Shown: positions 48,301 through 58,950, counted from the first letter of the stretch. The stretch is DNA of 64,000 nucleotides from Poa pratensis (GCA_947311845.1 CAMZMU010000055.1:21570465-21634464), one strand, 5' to 3'. The notes: a model not told the origin generated them from the letters alone. Translations and numbers: made by a program.

Positions 48301-51029
48301 CACCCTTTGAAAATAGGAAAATGGTACCGAGTAACTGATAATAGCTGTTTGTAATATTAATAGCATACCCACACGAACCAAGGATTTGTGTGGCAAGCAA
48401 TTTCATCAACATCCTTCCAAATGTAAAGTCAGATCGAAGACCTGATTCATCATGATATGGAATTACGACCTATTTACAGAGGAGAGTACCTACTGAACAT
48501 GAACCCCTTGTTAACAGCAAGGTTAGCACTTCATTTTATGGGTTTGGGTATTTTTCATTCATATTTTAGTAGATGACCATCCTCTATAAATGGATTGTGA
48601 AATGGTAACATTTCTCTATATGCTTGACACCATGTTGATACCTATTTAATACACAATTCACTTGGCGAGACAAACTAAAGGGAACTAGGAAATACATAAT
48701 ATTCTTACACTTAAATACAGTACAGACAATTAATCTGGGGAAACTGTTATACATACTAAAGGAAATGTCCAAATTACAACAAAATACCTCCTCATAATTC
48801 GACGCAGATAGTAGGCATCCATGTGTTCTAACATTTCAGACATTATTCTTGATTTCCACCAAAAGTTAATTGCTATGGTCAAATCATCGCTGTCGACTTG
48901 GTGATACCTGTTAAATGAACTCTCAATTTTTAAGCTGTATTACTTATCCTACAGTTAGTTTTGTTGCATGATAATTAACATAATAACATAATACATGGAA
49001 GAAACAAAGCTTTGCTATTCTACCAACATATGAACTGTTGTATATATCAGGTATATTGAATCTTGTTACCACTTTCTACACTGACAGGAGAAAGAGTTCA
49101 GATTGGTATGATGAAAAAAATCAAAATGAGAAACAGTTTCAAGACACTGATTAGAGATGGCTTGCTATCTTTTGTAGCACCAATATGTGTGTCCGAAATT
49201 GAGATGCTCAGAAAAAAACTGAAGTAAAATATAAAATAGTTCAAAAATATGTACCATCCTTCTGGTATGAAAAGAGCATCACCACAATTTAGGACGACTC
49301 TTTGAGAATATTCCTTCATATATTTTGCTCTTGTGTAGCTCGAATAATCTGGTTCCTCAATGCTGACACAATTGCCAAAAAAGATGGGAGAGATCAGAGA
49401 AAAGCATTTCAGATCTGCTCAATTTCATTTACCCAAGACAATTAAATTAATGGACAGTTCATGTGGGGAAAAGTAGTTTACCTGTGGTTGGAGGCCTCCC
49501 CATATACAGGCATTGGGTACAAAAATGGGGATGCAGAGGGAGACCACAAAGTTACTGTATGAAATTTTCAGGAAAAAACAATTAAGAGATTTTTCTAGAA
49601 ATTTATCAGGTGCTACAGATCATAAATATTTCAAACAGCTACAACGGTAAGGATCTTTTACAATATGAAAAGATCATGAAATTAAATTTGAAAAGAAGCA
49701 AGCACAAACAGAAGACAGAAGTCTGTCTAGAGCTGCAGTAAAAATGACAACATTCCTGTGTTGGCAAAGATACTACCAACGCATGAACTTGAAGAACTTG
49801 TAAATTAACATAAAAAAGACATGAAACCATAACATACTGCCTTAAACATGAAAGGCACCTTTTTTGCATCCAGCCATCACGCAGAGAAGGTTATGGTGGG
49901 GATCATAATGGGTACTTGATCTCATGTGAGCTCTACTCATCCAAAAGTTTATTGACGAAAAAGATTTTCCTTTCAGAAATATAGGCTGCAGGAATAAAAA
50001 GAAAACAAAACAACAGAACAATCAGCTCGAACATGAAGGTTTTAATGAAAGGAGACGATTTGGCTATAAAAATAAAGTTACTCAAGACCTCCTGAATGTC
50101 CTCTTTTAAAACTTGTAATGAGCATCTATCTTTGTTCTCGGTGTTGAGAATGGACACCTGTTGTAGGTATGATTTATTTCAGCGTAAGTAACTTTATAAC
50201 ACCACATTATCAGAAGGGTGCAGCAATCAAACTTGCCTGTGCTAAATAGAGTTGGTCAGAATTCTCTGAGCTGGCTGGACACAATTCCTCTGAACTAGTT
50301 GACTGCTTCAAAATCCCATTATCTTTGGATGAATCACTAGCGGCATTCAAATGACCCAGGTAAGATTTGCAGGAGTGCATGAATGTGGAGAACGGGATAG
50401 ACACCTACATCAAAGAAACAGTAAAGCTAGTGTCAGCCTCAACGCTAATTGTGCATACAGCATAGTTGATGACTGCCAAGCAGTGTTGAAAACAACCCTC
50501 TCATGGCTTCTAAGATCCCCGTAGAAGACGTGCCCAGTGTTTGACATCATGGCTTCCACGGCAACATCAGGTCCCACCTTCTCCTAAGAAACGACCAGGG
50601 TAAATATTGCATCGACTGCAGACTAGAAAGCCTCAAATATATGCTAGTGTATCCGTTATCTCCTCGCATGAACTGGGTGAAAGGGGGCCAGGGGGAAGGG
50701 ATGGATCCGAACCAGCAAGTAGTCGAGGCCACCATGGAGAGGATCCCACCGGGAAGAGGCCGCAGACCCCTTAAACACGCCGCGGAATACCTAAATATTG
50801 GGGTTTTCCCACGGGAACAGATGAAAAATCAATGGGAGCAGAAGGGGGAGAGAAAGGAAGGCGAGGAGAGCTTCGAGAAGATGAGGCGTGGAGGAGTTAC
50901 GGCGGGGACGTTCTTGGGCTCGATGGAGGCTACGAACTCCTCTGAGGACGGCGGCGACGAGAAGCGGGCGGCGCGGAGGCCGGCGTCCAGCGCCGCACCC
51001 ACGAATTCGGCGTCTTTCTCGGCTTGCAT
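39361..51029 (-). CDS. JMJ31: JmjC-domain (cupin-8) 2-oxoglutarate dioxygenase, JMJ31-like, 538 aa, 14 exons
   Basis: This is a Fe(II)/2-oxoglutarate oxygenase of the JMJD5/FIH-like JmjC class, annotated in plants as lysine demethylase JMJ31; substrates are not settled. Exons (5' to 3'): 51029-50901, 50790-50713, 50583-50497, 50404-50237, 50157-50089, 49985-49859, 49554-49482, 49362-49255, 48907-48787, 40936-40858, 40563-40253, 39975-39860, 39784-39691, 39417-39361. Phases agree throughout and end in TAA. Family runs include NVPAVFRGV, SSRWDP, GGLDYLLEKVG and FYGDLRSHERVSIPFSTF. The iron triad is visible: His203 and Asp205 in STHYDPHHN, and His282 in EGWYHQV; GDALFIPEGW precedes it. The acidic, low-complexity segment in exon 11 and the helical C terminus are outside the catalytic core. 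Intron 4 has a GC donor (CAG/GCAAGT). Intron 9 is 7.85 kb because of nested transposons. Confidence 0.9.
41059..41260. repeat. Left arm of a long terminal inverted repeat element in JMJ31 intron 9
   Basis: This ~200-bp arm is the diverged reverse complement of 47358-47560. Clear shared blocks are TACACGCATGTACACAACAG, a GATCGAT/GGTTGTTCGATTC-like block, and CTTAAGCCAGACAAACCTGG. Without the LTR element between the arms the parent element would be about 0.65 kb, consistent with a long-TIR MULE-like or foldback element. No clear target duplication was found. Confidence 0.7.
41460..42675 (-). mobile_element. 3' LTR of a young non-coding LTR retrotransposon
   Basis: 1216 bp, from TGTCGTGGTGGG to CCCCGACA. 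Nearly identical to 46107-47322: by eye about five or six differences, for example near 41969, 42194, 42370 and 42665-42668. Low divergence implies a recent insertion. Confidence 0.92.
42922..43146. repeat. 45-bp minisatellite, five copies
   Basis: Five head-to-tail copies of a 45-bp unit beginning TTAGCCCTCCTGG and ending CCGCCAGCGTCGG. Copies 3-5 are almost identical. Because 45 is a multiple of three, an open frame with a repeated 15-residue unit runs across it; this is a by-product and not evidence of a gene. Confidence 0.9.
43181..43409. repeat. 37-bp minisatellite, about six copies
   Basis: Units of about 37 bp containing CTCGGTATCTCGGCC followed by ACTTTGGGC(A/G)TA. Adjacent units differ at several positions. 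The next stretch (43410-43560) carries looser related copies. Confidence 0.85.
43846..44385. repeat. Short-period satellite of GATCCGGATTACCAATAT type
   Basis: More than 500 bp of alternating 14-22 bp units (GATCCGGATTTCCAATAT, GATTCGGATTACCAATAT, GATCCAGATTACCAAATG), with higher-order blocks of about 42-60 bp duplicated. The core CCGGAT/TTCGGATT is near-palindromic. Confidence 0.85.
46089..46105 (-). other. Primer-binding site of the non-autonomous LTR element
   Basis: On the minus strand this reads TTGGCGCCCACCGTGGG, adjoining the LTR end. TGGCGCC complements the 3' end of several plant tRNAs and is a usual Gypsy-type priming site. Confidence 0.65.
46107..47322 (-). mobile_element. 5' LTR of the young non-coding LTR retrotransposon
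   Basis: 1216 bp, TGTCGTGG .. GCCCGACA, followed by the duplication GCTAG at 47323-47327. See the whole-element entry for orientation. Confidence 0.92.
47358..47560. repeat. Right arm of the long terminal inverted repeat element
   Basis: Diverged reverse complement of 41059-41260. The inner CCAGGTTTGTCTGGCTTAAG block lies just 3' of the LTR element. Confidence 0.7.
47561..48786. other. Remainder of JMJ31 intron 9
   Basis: AT-rich intron sequence. I looked for a missing exon here (the stretch 48400-48490 has a short open run) but the frame passes directly and correctly from exon 9 to exon 10 at 40936, so none is needed. Confidence 0.5.
50231..50237 (-). other. Non-canonical GC-AG donor of JMJ31 intron 4
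   Basis: On the minus strand the junction reads ACAG/GCAAGT. The next exon begins at 50157 after AACAG and continues the conserved frame (LYLAQ then VSILN). GC donors with otherwise perfect CAG/GCAAGT consensus are a known minor class. Confidence 0.78.
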
Positions 51030-51248
51030 TCCTTCGCAGCAGGAAACACTTCTGCTTCAGGTTGCAGTAGAACTGGGAGGTAACTCGTTGATGGGCCTTC
51101 TTGTCAAGTGAACCTCGGCCCAGGCCCATGGGATACCGAACTTTTTCTCACTTAGGCCCGCTTGAATTTAGATGCCTAATGACCATTTTCAGTTTTTCAC
51201 CCTCTCGAAAAAAAAGACCATTTTCAGGTTTGAAGAGGATGCACTGGA

Positions 51249-51852
51249 TACTGATTTTTTGGCAAAAATGACCACCTACACGAGTGCTTTGATAAAAAGA
51301 CCATGTTTCACTAAAATTACCAAAACTATCGTGGCGGTAGGCCCGACAAGCGAAACGTGCCGCCACTGGCAGAGGCAGCAGGGCATGCCACCACCGACCG
51401 AGGCGACACGTAGGGCAAAACGGAAATCCGAGCAAATTTAGAAATGGAAACGGAGTACCCCTCCGCACCTTCTTAAACCTGGTGTACGGCAACGATACAT
51501 GTATAATTCGATTATTCGGCCTTGAATGGATCTGCATGATTAAAGGAGAAACATGTCCACTGGGCCAGAGCATGCATGTGAAAGAGTGTCGAACTGCTCC
51601 AAGTTTCCAACACAAGAAAGAGTGCCAATTTCAGGTCGCGGCATGTCGTTCTCGTTCCATATTTGCTCGTATTCTCGTTATGCTCGATGTGCCGTCTCGA
51701 CCAGTGGCGGTAGGCCCTGTTGCTGGCGGCAAGCTCCAAGTGACATTTGTCAGCCTGTCGCCATGGTAGTTTTGGCAATTTTAGTGGGAGGTGGTCCTTT
51801 TTGTCAAAACACTCGCGTAGGTGGTACTTTTTGCCAAAAAATCCGGTATACT
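51249..51852. mobile_element. TIR element (MITE-like), about 600 bp, in the JMJ31 promoter region
   Basis: Arms of roughly 85 bp at 51252-51336 and 51764-51848 are diverged inverted repeats, sharing GATTTTTTGGCAAAAA, ACCACCTAC.CGAGTG and a TTTTAGT..TTGGTAATTTTAGT-like block. No transposase is present. The target duplication is unclear (GGATA against GTATA), so the superfamily is not assigned. It starts about 220 bp upstream of the JMJ31 start codon. Confidence 0.68.
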
Positions 51853-52959
51853 TAATTCACGGGTTTGAAGGTAATAAGGTTTAGAGAAAGGGACCCTGAG
51901 CTTAGATGTTACAAGAACCAGTCAACAGCTACACGACCAAAAGCTGGGGATAATCAGAAACAATTTGCGTTTCTAGTGTGAGGTGGAAACCACTTCCAAC
52001 CTGTGCAAGGGAACACACAACACGCAAGAAAGGGCCCTGCCATAGAATGGGTATCAGCAGAAAGGGAGGTGTAGGCCATGATTAGACCGAAATTCTGACA
52101 AAACCAAAGGCGCATGTTCCCCTCCAGCTCAACTGGATCCAAACTTTAAGGCCAAAAAAAAAAAAACATGACATAATGCTTCCAAAGAAAACCCCGAGAC
52201 AGGGGCATGACTCGCTCGAGTAGATTGGAATATGTTAAGGTGCGCCGAAAGCTTGACTGGTGGAATGAAACCATCTCTCGCTCAGCACAGGGTACCTGTT
52301 CTCCACAGGTTGAAGTGCTTATCCACCAAAGAGTTCAAGTTTGTATGGAATCAATTGTGTATAACAGAATGAAAAAGATCTTCCCTCTGTATTTTGTAAG
52401 ATGGTTCACTTCTTGATTTCGGATTTAACTTCAGGACCTGAAATCTGTTGCAAACACATCAGTTCATGAGAACAGACCTAAGGGTTAATTAGATCATGCA
52501 ACCGATGGGCTGCAGGTAAAAACACAAGTTCTTGTGACAACAAACGCTTAGAAAGTTTCAGGTTTCCTGCCGCATTGCATTACAGTGCACTCTTAAACAA
52601 GTCAGTCATTGATGAAAGATGTAATTCAAATATCATTGGGACATCTGACCTAATCGCAAACTTTAATTTCCTTGATTCTTCTTAAATGATAAAAGAGGAG
52701 ACAATGACCCAAAAAGCATGAGTTTCCTATTATGTGCTCCCTGCATTATAATTATTAGCAGGCTCACAGGAAAATTATGCTGTGTTGTTGCACCCTTTAT
52801 AGATAATCTTGAGGTAGCCACCACCATAGTGGTCTTTAGTGCTCACTTGCACATCCACATTGTTTCTAATAGCCGATAATTCAGCTTCAGATTGCACTTG
52901 GGCCGACTTAAAGACTGTTCTAATTGGTCTTAGTACTTAAAGAGCTGGGCCTGCGAGTA
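51853..52959. other. Intergenic/5' region upstream of the acidic protein gene
   Basis: No supported gene. Part may be promoter and 5' UTR of the gene starting at 52960. A 12-base A-run lies near 52157. Confidence 0.4.
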
Positions 52960-55683
52960 ATGGGCAATGAGATGGGCAACAACAACGTTATTGGTCAAGA
53001 AGGTATGCATGTTTCTGAATACTATTGGTTATCTAGGAATGAGTCAAAATATTTCCCTAATTCGCTTCTTATGCAATTTTAGTGTCAGAGGAGAGTGCTA
53101 AGGATTTTGACAAAACCATGCACCATTCAGATTGCTCACCTGGGTTCAACACCATAAATGGTGAGAAACTATTGTTTTTTAGTACACAAGTTAATTTCTA
53201 GTTAAACTACAGCGCAATTTAATTTGGAGTTGAATCACCACTATAAAGCTGAAATCACTCATTACCTACTCTGTCTATGTTAGATATGAAGAAGGACGAC
53301 ACTAAGGATGTGGATATGTCAGAGGTGTTAAAGGCCACCCTCATGTCGAATGGTGGAGATGAGAAGATGGCTTCAGATCAAACAAAAATCTCCTCTGCGC
53401 ATGAAGACATAGATGACAGGAACAGGGTCTCACTTCAAGATCACGCATCAACACAAGAGGATCATGGAAATAGTAGCTTACGCACAGAAGAAGGTTAGTT
53501 CAGCAGGCTGATTTGGTTCATACCTAGTTTTTTTTGTCTTCGTACTATAATTAATTTTGTGTTTTTTATTACAAGCCATTTAAGAAGCTTGGTTCAGTAT
53601 GAAATTTTCAGAAATGCTGACTTTCAGTATGAGTAAGTAGGAAAATCTAGGGATTTGAGAGTGCAAATTTGCTAAGATGCTTGTGCTACGTAGCAAACCC
53701 ACCAAGCAAAAAGTACATTATAATTTTATGAACAACCATAATTGAACTTCAGAATATATAAAATTGGTCCTAAAAATCGTAGGCAGTTAAGCATTGCTCT
53801 ACAATAGCCTTGTTTTCCTTCAGCACTATTAGCTCCCTTAATAAAGGCAATTAATGTGGCACAGGTGATGAAACACAAGAGGACAGTGAAACTGAAATAA
53901 CCACAAATTCGACAGAAACACTTGCCCCTGTCGGGAGCAGAATTGAAGATATGACAAGCAACAAAGATAATTCATCATCTGATGAGCAATTCAAACAAAT
54001 TGTAGAGGAAACTTTTGAAGGTCTGCCAGAAGATGAGGAGGAATCCTGCAGTCAAGAAGTTGCAGTGGTGGTTGGTAATCTAGTTGGGGAAGGTACAGTT
54101 GAAAACCTAGAAGAAGGACAAACTCGGGTGTCAACAGTATATGATCTATCAACACCACCGTCAGTACAAGGAGAGACCACATCAAGTGCATCAATTCTGA
54201 CTGATTGTCATGATGCTGAGATTAAGGATATCGTCATCGAAGATGAGCCTAGAGAGAGAGGCAATCCGTCATATGTACGACCAGAAGATGACACCAACCA
54301 AGAAACATTAGAGAATGAAGAGAAGGAAGAAATCTGTGAAATGGGCAAAAGCAAAAGCTGCAAAATTACAGCAATAGATACTGTGATTCAAAGTGATCAT
54401 GAAGTACTAGAAGAAGACGAGAAGTTAAATCAGGAGGAAGAATTTCCCAACTGTAGTGTATATGGTGCCCTCGATACTGGTGAAGCTGTTTTCCCGTCAC
54501 AGTCAGCTTTAGCAGTTTCCAGCGCAACAGGTGGCAAAGAATTTCAGAAACTGCTAAAGCTGTCTGTAATTGGAAAACTGAGTATAGCTGCCGCAGGAGA
54601 TGTCGGATTCTAGAAGTGCTGCAATGGAGCATAATGCAATTGAAAGAACAGAGAAAGAGCAAGGTATAACCGTTAACAAAGAGATTGCAGACAAGAATGA
54701 AGCAGATAACTTTGAAGGGGGTAAGAAATCTGGTGGCATCCATGACTTTGTCAGTATTGTCAAGGAACATAGAGAAGATTCCACACGCTTGGGCCCACCA
54801 TTATTTGGCCATGAAGAAGACGTACAGGAAGAAGTCATCATAGAAGAATCAGCTGCACCTATGACGACAACATCATTTGCTCTTCAACTGGTAGAAGATC
54901 CTGTCATGGAAGATATAAAACCTGCTAGCTCATATATTAATGAAGGAGCCTCCACCTCCACATATGAAGCTGCGAACAACTCACAATATGATCAGCCTCA
55001 ACAGGTACTGCTTGAAGAACCTGAAGCTGTCAAACTTGAAAACAGTGAGACTCTGTCCACTTGCATGCAGCTGGTGAAACGCAGTCAGCGACAGATTTGG
55101 TCTTCCCTAATGTGTCCCACAGGAGAGAGAGGGCGCATCTGATAAAGCCACAAGTTTTACTTCTGAACCCAATGAACAGAAAGTCAAAGGGGTTATAGGC
55201 TTTGCTGCTGAATCGAAACAAAAGGAAGTCATTGCAAATGCTGATAAGTTTAGCGAGGAACAATGTCTGCTCCAGAAACCAACTCTAGGAAGAGATGGTA
55301 GTGAAGAGACTCCATTACTTCTCAGTGAAGAGATCAATTCTTCAAATTATTCTAGTGAACAGCATATCAAAGCAGTCAAGGACATCCCCATGACCAACAT
55401 CGCTCTGATGCAAGCCAAAGATGAATCTGTGGAAGAATCTGATAAGAGTCCACTGTTGAGCCCCAGGGAGCCATCAGAAGGAGCCTTCAGAGCACCAAAT
55501 CACTATGTAAGAAAGGATAAACCACTTCATATCTTAATGACAGAGGACAGGGTTGGTAGGTGGTCTTCACTGAAGGAAGAAGAACCGGTTCGAAAGGTTA
55601 GTTCTCCTAGAAGCAAAGAAAAGCAGAAGCCAAAAGCATCCCTTTTTGCCATTTGCATGTGTTGCACCACAACTACGAACTGA
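52960..55683 (+). CDS. Acidic, disordered protein of unknown function with Cys-rich C terminus
   Basis: Not recognised. The first exons join cleanly: 52960-53002, 53083-53160, 53284-53493, then a long exon from 53865. The start MGNEMGNNN offers Gly2 for possible N-myristoylation. The body is rich in Glu, Asp, Ser and Thr (many EDEEE, EEDEK, EENEEKEE-like stretches), predicted disordered, with no signal peptide or membrane segment. The end is more conserved in style: SPLLSPREPSEGAF, then RVGRWSSLKEEEPVRKV, then a basic KEKQKPKA patch and a terminal ICMCCTTTTN, where the Cys cluster could be acylated. Two frame changes must be crossed. One near 54595 may be an intron of uncertain donor (perhaps 54459-54595). 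The other fits a phase-0 intron 55003-55122 (CAACAG/GTACTG .. CCCACAG/GAGAGA). Either may instead be a frameshift, which would make this a pseudogene. Confidence 0.6.
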
Positions 55684-56771
55684 TGTATGGCTCCATGTGT
55701 TTTGTGCTCCTTAATGCCTGGTCGTTGTTGTTTTGGCTTTGTTAAAGGTTTGATGCTTGAGTTCACTTAGTGAAGAGGGTCTTGCAGTTGTTGGACGTAT
55801 TTTCGATACCAGAACTTATATTTGCTCAGTAGTTTTTTAAAACCGTATCTTGCTTTTCTTTAACAGAAATATATCTGGTGCCAGGAATGAATGCCTTCAA
55901 TAATGCATGTGCTTAAAAAGGGTTGTTTTTTTTAAAAAGGAGGATGAGTAGATAACTCCCGGTTTCAGCATCCATTGATGCACACAACCATATATTATTC
56001 ATTATTTGAACATCGGGCAAAATCTGACATCAAAGCCGAACAAGTTGACCCAAGAAAAGAAACTCGAGGTCGTATGCCCGCGAAATAACTCTACCAGACT
56101 ACAAATAACCTTAAAAAGTACATGACGCATAGGCCAAGCCTTCGAAAAGGGATCACCGCAGTCCGCAGTGCGTCATAGTGATGAGTCCAACCATAAGTTG
56201 ATCTCAGAATTTTCATCCTCAAAGCCGTGTTTCGAATCACCACCTTCAACAAGGCACGACGCAGGCGCACACAGTGATCTAGTGTTTCCATTCGACTGCA
56301 CATACTTGTTGTTAAAGCCGCTCTATCATCATCACTTGAATGGCTAACGACGCCTCGCTAGCCGTATGACGTTGGAGGAGGTTTTGGAAGCTCGTGACAT
56401 CCCATACTGCCATGCTTCTGGTCACCGCCGCACCACCTTCGATCTAGCAACAACAAGTATGACTGATGCCTCCAAATGAGACAACATGCATAACGCCTAC
56501 TTAGAACATGCATGACTTGACGTCTCTGTATGATATGTCGTGTGTAGCACCTGTCGGCCGGCTATGCATGACTTGACCCCTCCGCAACAGACGTTGTGCG
56601 TAGCACCTGCCGAGTCGGATCAAACCCGATCTTGTACTAGAGGGGGCGTCTCATATCGCGCCGGTCTCGAAACTCCACGGTCCAAAAAAAGAGGACGTCC
56701 CATACTGTCATCGATCTCGACACACGAAGCTAAAACTCATCACCATAAATAAGATCCGGCCACCGCGCCGT
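55684..56771. other. Repeat-rich intergenic region
   Basis: Presumed 3' UTR then low-copy repeat sequence. A block from about 55930 (AAAAGGAGGATGAGTAGATAACTC and GCATCCATTGATGCACACAA) resembles a repeat common in Triticeae DNA, but ends are not definable. Two related ~45-bp blocks with CATGACTTGAC and GTGTAGCACCTGTCG/GCGTAGCACCTGCCG occur at 56510-56560 and 56565-56615. Confidence 0.35.
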
Positions 56772-56776
56772 CATAC

Positions 56777-57106
56777 TGTTATAGTATGTTTGGATTGCAC
56801 AAGCCCTTTCCATCAACTGGAACTTTTGATTGTGTTGTCTAGTGCATGTAATATGACATGGTATTAGAGCACAGGGTCTCGAGTTCGAGTCCTGGTTTTC
56901 GCAATTTATCCAAACAATTATGTTGCGTCTCTCTATCTCCACGTATAGGCTTCTTCTATAAGACATGAGATTTTTCTTCTTCTATTCACATGTTGACTTT
57001 CCGCGTCACACCTGATAGGGGGTGTTGAAGTGTATTTGTGAATTGCCTAGCCCTTTCCATCGGTTTCGTACTTTTGATTGCGTTGGCTAGTGCATGAAAT
57101 ATGACG
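56777..57106 (+). mobile_element. TRIM/SMART-type miniature LTR retrotransposon, 330 bp
   Basis: Terminal repeats at 56777-56858 and 57023-57106 share the layout TGTT..GATTGC..AGCCCTTTCCATC..CTTTTGATTG.GTTG.CTAGTGCATG.AATATGAC. A perfect 5-bp duplication CATAC flanks it (56772-56776, 57107-57111). The interior starts with the primer-binding site TGGTATTAGAGC (56859-56870) and ends with a purine tract GATAGGGGG. The interior is about 160 bp and cannot encode protein. This is the smallest LTR element class; copies are often transcribed because of nearby genes. Confidence 0.9.
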
Positions 57107-57494
57107 CATACGACCACGGAGGCCGTCACCTTATTGTCAAACTCCCGCGTCGTCATCGATAACATCGCAGCGATCAGATCGTGGCTAGAACACCGCCGCT
57201 TGAGCGGCTGCCGGCTACCATGTTGTCACGGGGTTTGACGAGGATGTACCTTTCTTCTTGGTGGTCATGTGCATTGCCTTCCGAATGATGGTCTCTGAAT
57301 GACGTGGGTATGGATGGGGTCTTGGAGGAAGACGCCGTGGCAGTTCCAGAAGGGGAAGCATAGAGGCTTGGGGATCGGAGCAGCAGCAATCGCATGAACC
57401 AGCAGGTCTGGAACCGGAGATGAAAGAACTGCTTCCACTTTGGAAAATGGGGTGATGTGGTTCGCTTTATGCTTGAGAGCACAATTTGCTAAAG

Positions 57495-57643
57495 AAGTGA
57501 GCCTAGCTCACTTGGTTAGGGAAGTGGATGTATAACCCAGCCACCCAGGTTCAAGTTCTCACGGATGCAGATTTAGGTTCTTATTATTTCAAAAGAAAAT
57601 CCGTTGTAGGGCCTTCCCCTATCGCATTCCTTTCTTAAAAAAA
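57495..57643 (+). mobile_element. tRNA-derived SINE
   Basis: A tRNA-like 5' part contains an A-box-like TAGCTCACTTGGTTAGG and a B-box-like GGTTCAAGTTC, followed by an unrelated body and a tail ending in seven A residues. A diverged duplication flanks it: CACAATTTGCTAAAG (57480-57494) and CACAATCTGCAAAG (57644-57657). These are the features of a polymerase III SINE mobilised by a LINE. The tRNA half is too diverged to fold as a functional tRNA. Confidence 0.8.
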
Positions 57644-57859
57644 CACAATCTGCAAAGGTGTGGTCGCCAAATTCCTATTTGGCGGGCTCACCCAACAAAT
57701 ACCAACACGATCTTCATTCATAAGCTTGCATGCTTTGAAAGGGGAGAAATACAGGATGTGCACACACTCCCCTGCCTCCACGAAAATGTCTTCTTGAGAA
57801 GACATAGCCATGGGGGAGGCAGGCGCTTCATTTGAACTAGCTAGGAGGGGAGGTCATTG

Positions 57860-58780
57860 CCTCACAAAGCTTTGGGAAACAAGATCCCAGCCGAAGGGAT
57901 GTTGGACCCGTATTGGTCGAACTTGGAAGCCAATTTAGAGCGGGAAGGTGCAGAACTCTGCTGTAGGGGTGTGATTGAGACTTTCTTAAGAAATGGCACA
58001 CTGCCAGTCCCTATTGCATCCAATAAAGCATGTGTGTTTCCTGGTTTATTGCATCTTTTCAAAGTGGCCGAAGGGGGAGCATCATCATCTTGTGAAGCAT
58101 CCTTGTAGTTATCTTTCAGAGGTGGGTCCTTTTTTCCGTAGACTTTCACTTCTTCTGCTTCAAGTGGGCATCGTTCATGCTTTGATCTTTGGTTTCATTA
58201 CCATCATCATTTTTCGTGTCATATTTGTCGTCTTGTGGGAGGGGGGTGACGGGGTGGGAAGGAACCGGAGCTCTTCTTCCCCAGATCTGGCACCACACTA
58301 ATCTTGAAAATTTCCTCATTGTCCAAAAGTTGCACGGACGTACGGAGCTTTGCAAGATCTGGGGACCGAAGTTGCATAAGAATAGATTCCTCTTTGAACA
58401 GAGAGAGCTCATCGACTTTAAGAGGCTTGCCAAGCATCACCATCTCTGCCATCAACTTCTCTTCCGAGAGGAAGGTTGGAGGGACTTTGAAAAGGCGAAC
58501 CCAATAAGTTTCCGAAGCACCAACATCAGGAGGAGCCGATCTAGCTTCAACCACGATCACACTAATCTTGCTGATGGGGAGGGTGAGCCCCTGCAGCGTT
58601 CTTGCAGAGGCGTAATCTTGCTGATGGCCCGACACACTGCTATTTTTCATTCCACCACTCTGGTGTATGCTCATGCTCGCAGCAACGGCACATTCGAAGT
58701 CTGTGTCGTACCTACGACGGTCACCACCACTGAAGGAACATTATGGTGGTGGTGTGCCATCTTGGCAGTCGTGATCCATA
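57860..58780 (-). pseudogene. Transposon-type DUF4283/ORF1-like domain relic
   Basis: On the minus strand, 58674-58219 reads a block with WVRLFKVPPTFLSEE, MLGKPLKVDELSLFKEE and LAKLRTSVQLLDNEE, the pattern (WVR-x-GIP .. IGKPLxVDE .. DPxKLRG) of the DUF4283 domain found in plant LINE ORF1 and related zinc-knuckle proteins. Upstream sequence (58780-58680) is broken by stops and a zinc knuckle is not intact. A further minus-strand open run at 58149-57862 may be its continuation. Confidence 0.6.
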
Positions 58781-58950
58781 ACTGATGGAGGGTGGGAGAA
58801 AGCGCGGTCTGTGGACTATGGACTGCGCGCAAACGGGGATGTGGACCCAATTTGGAACTCTCAGTTTTGACAAGTGGACTGTGGCTATTCTCGCCAGGTG
58901 CTTAAGTGGCTAATCGCGAAATATGTTCCATAAAAAGGTTGCCAATATTA

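Noticed and set aside
48400..48490. Possible extra exon of the JMJ31-type gene
   Set aside because: The frame and conserved sequence pass directly from exon 9 (ends 48787) to exon 10 (starts 40936) in phase 0. Adding this piece brings no family match.
57495..57565. tRNA gene
   Set aside because: A and B box-like motifs are present but the sequence cannot form a full cloverleaf and is followed by a SINE body and A-tail with flanking duplication.
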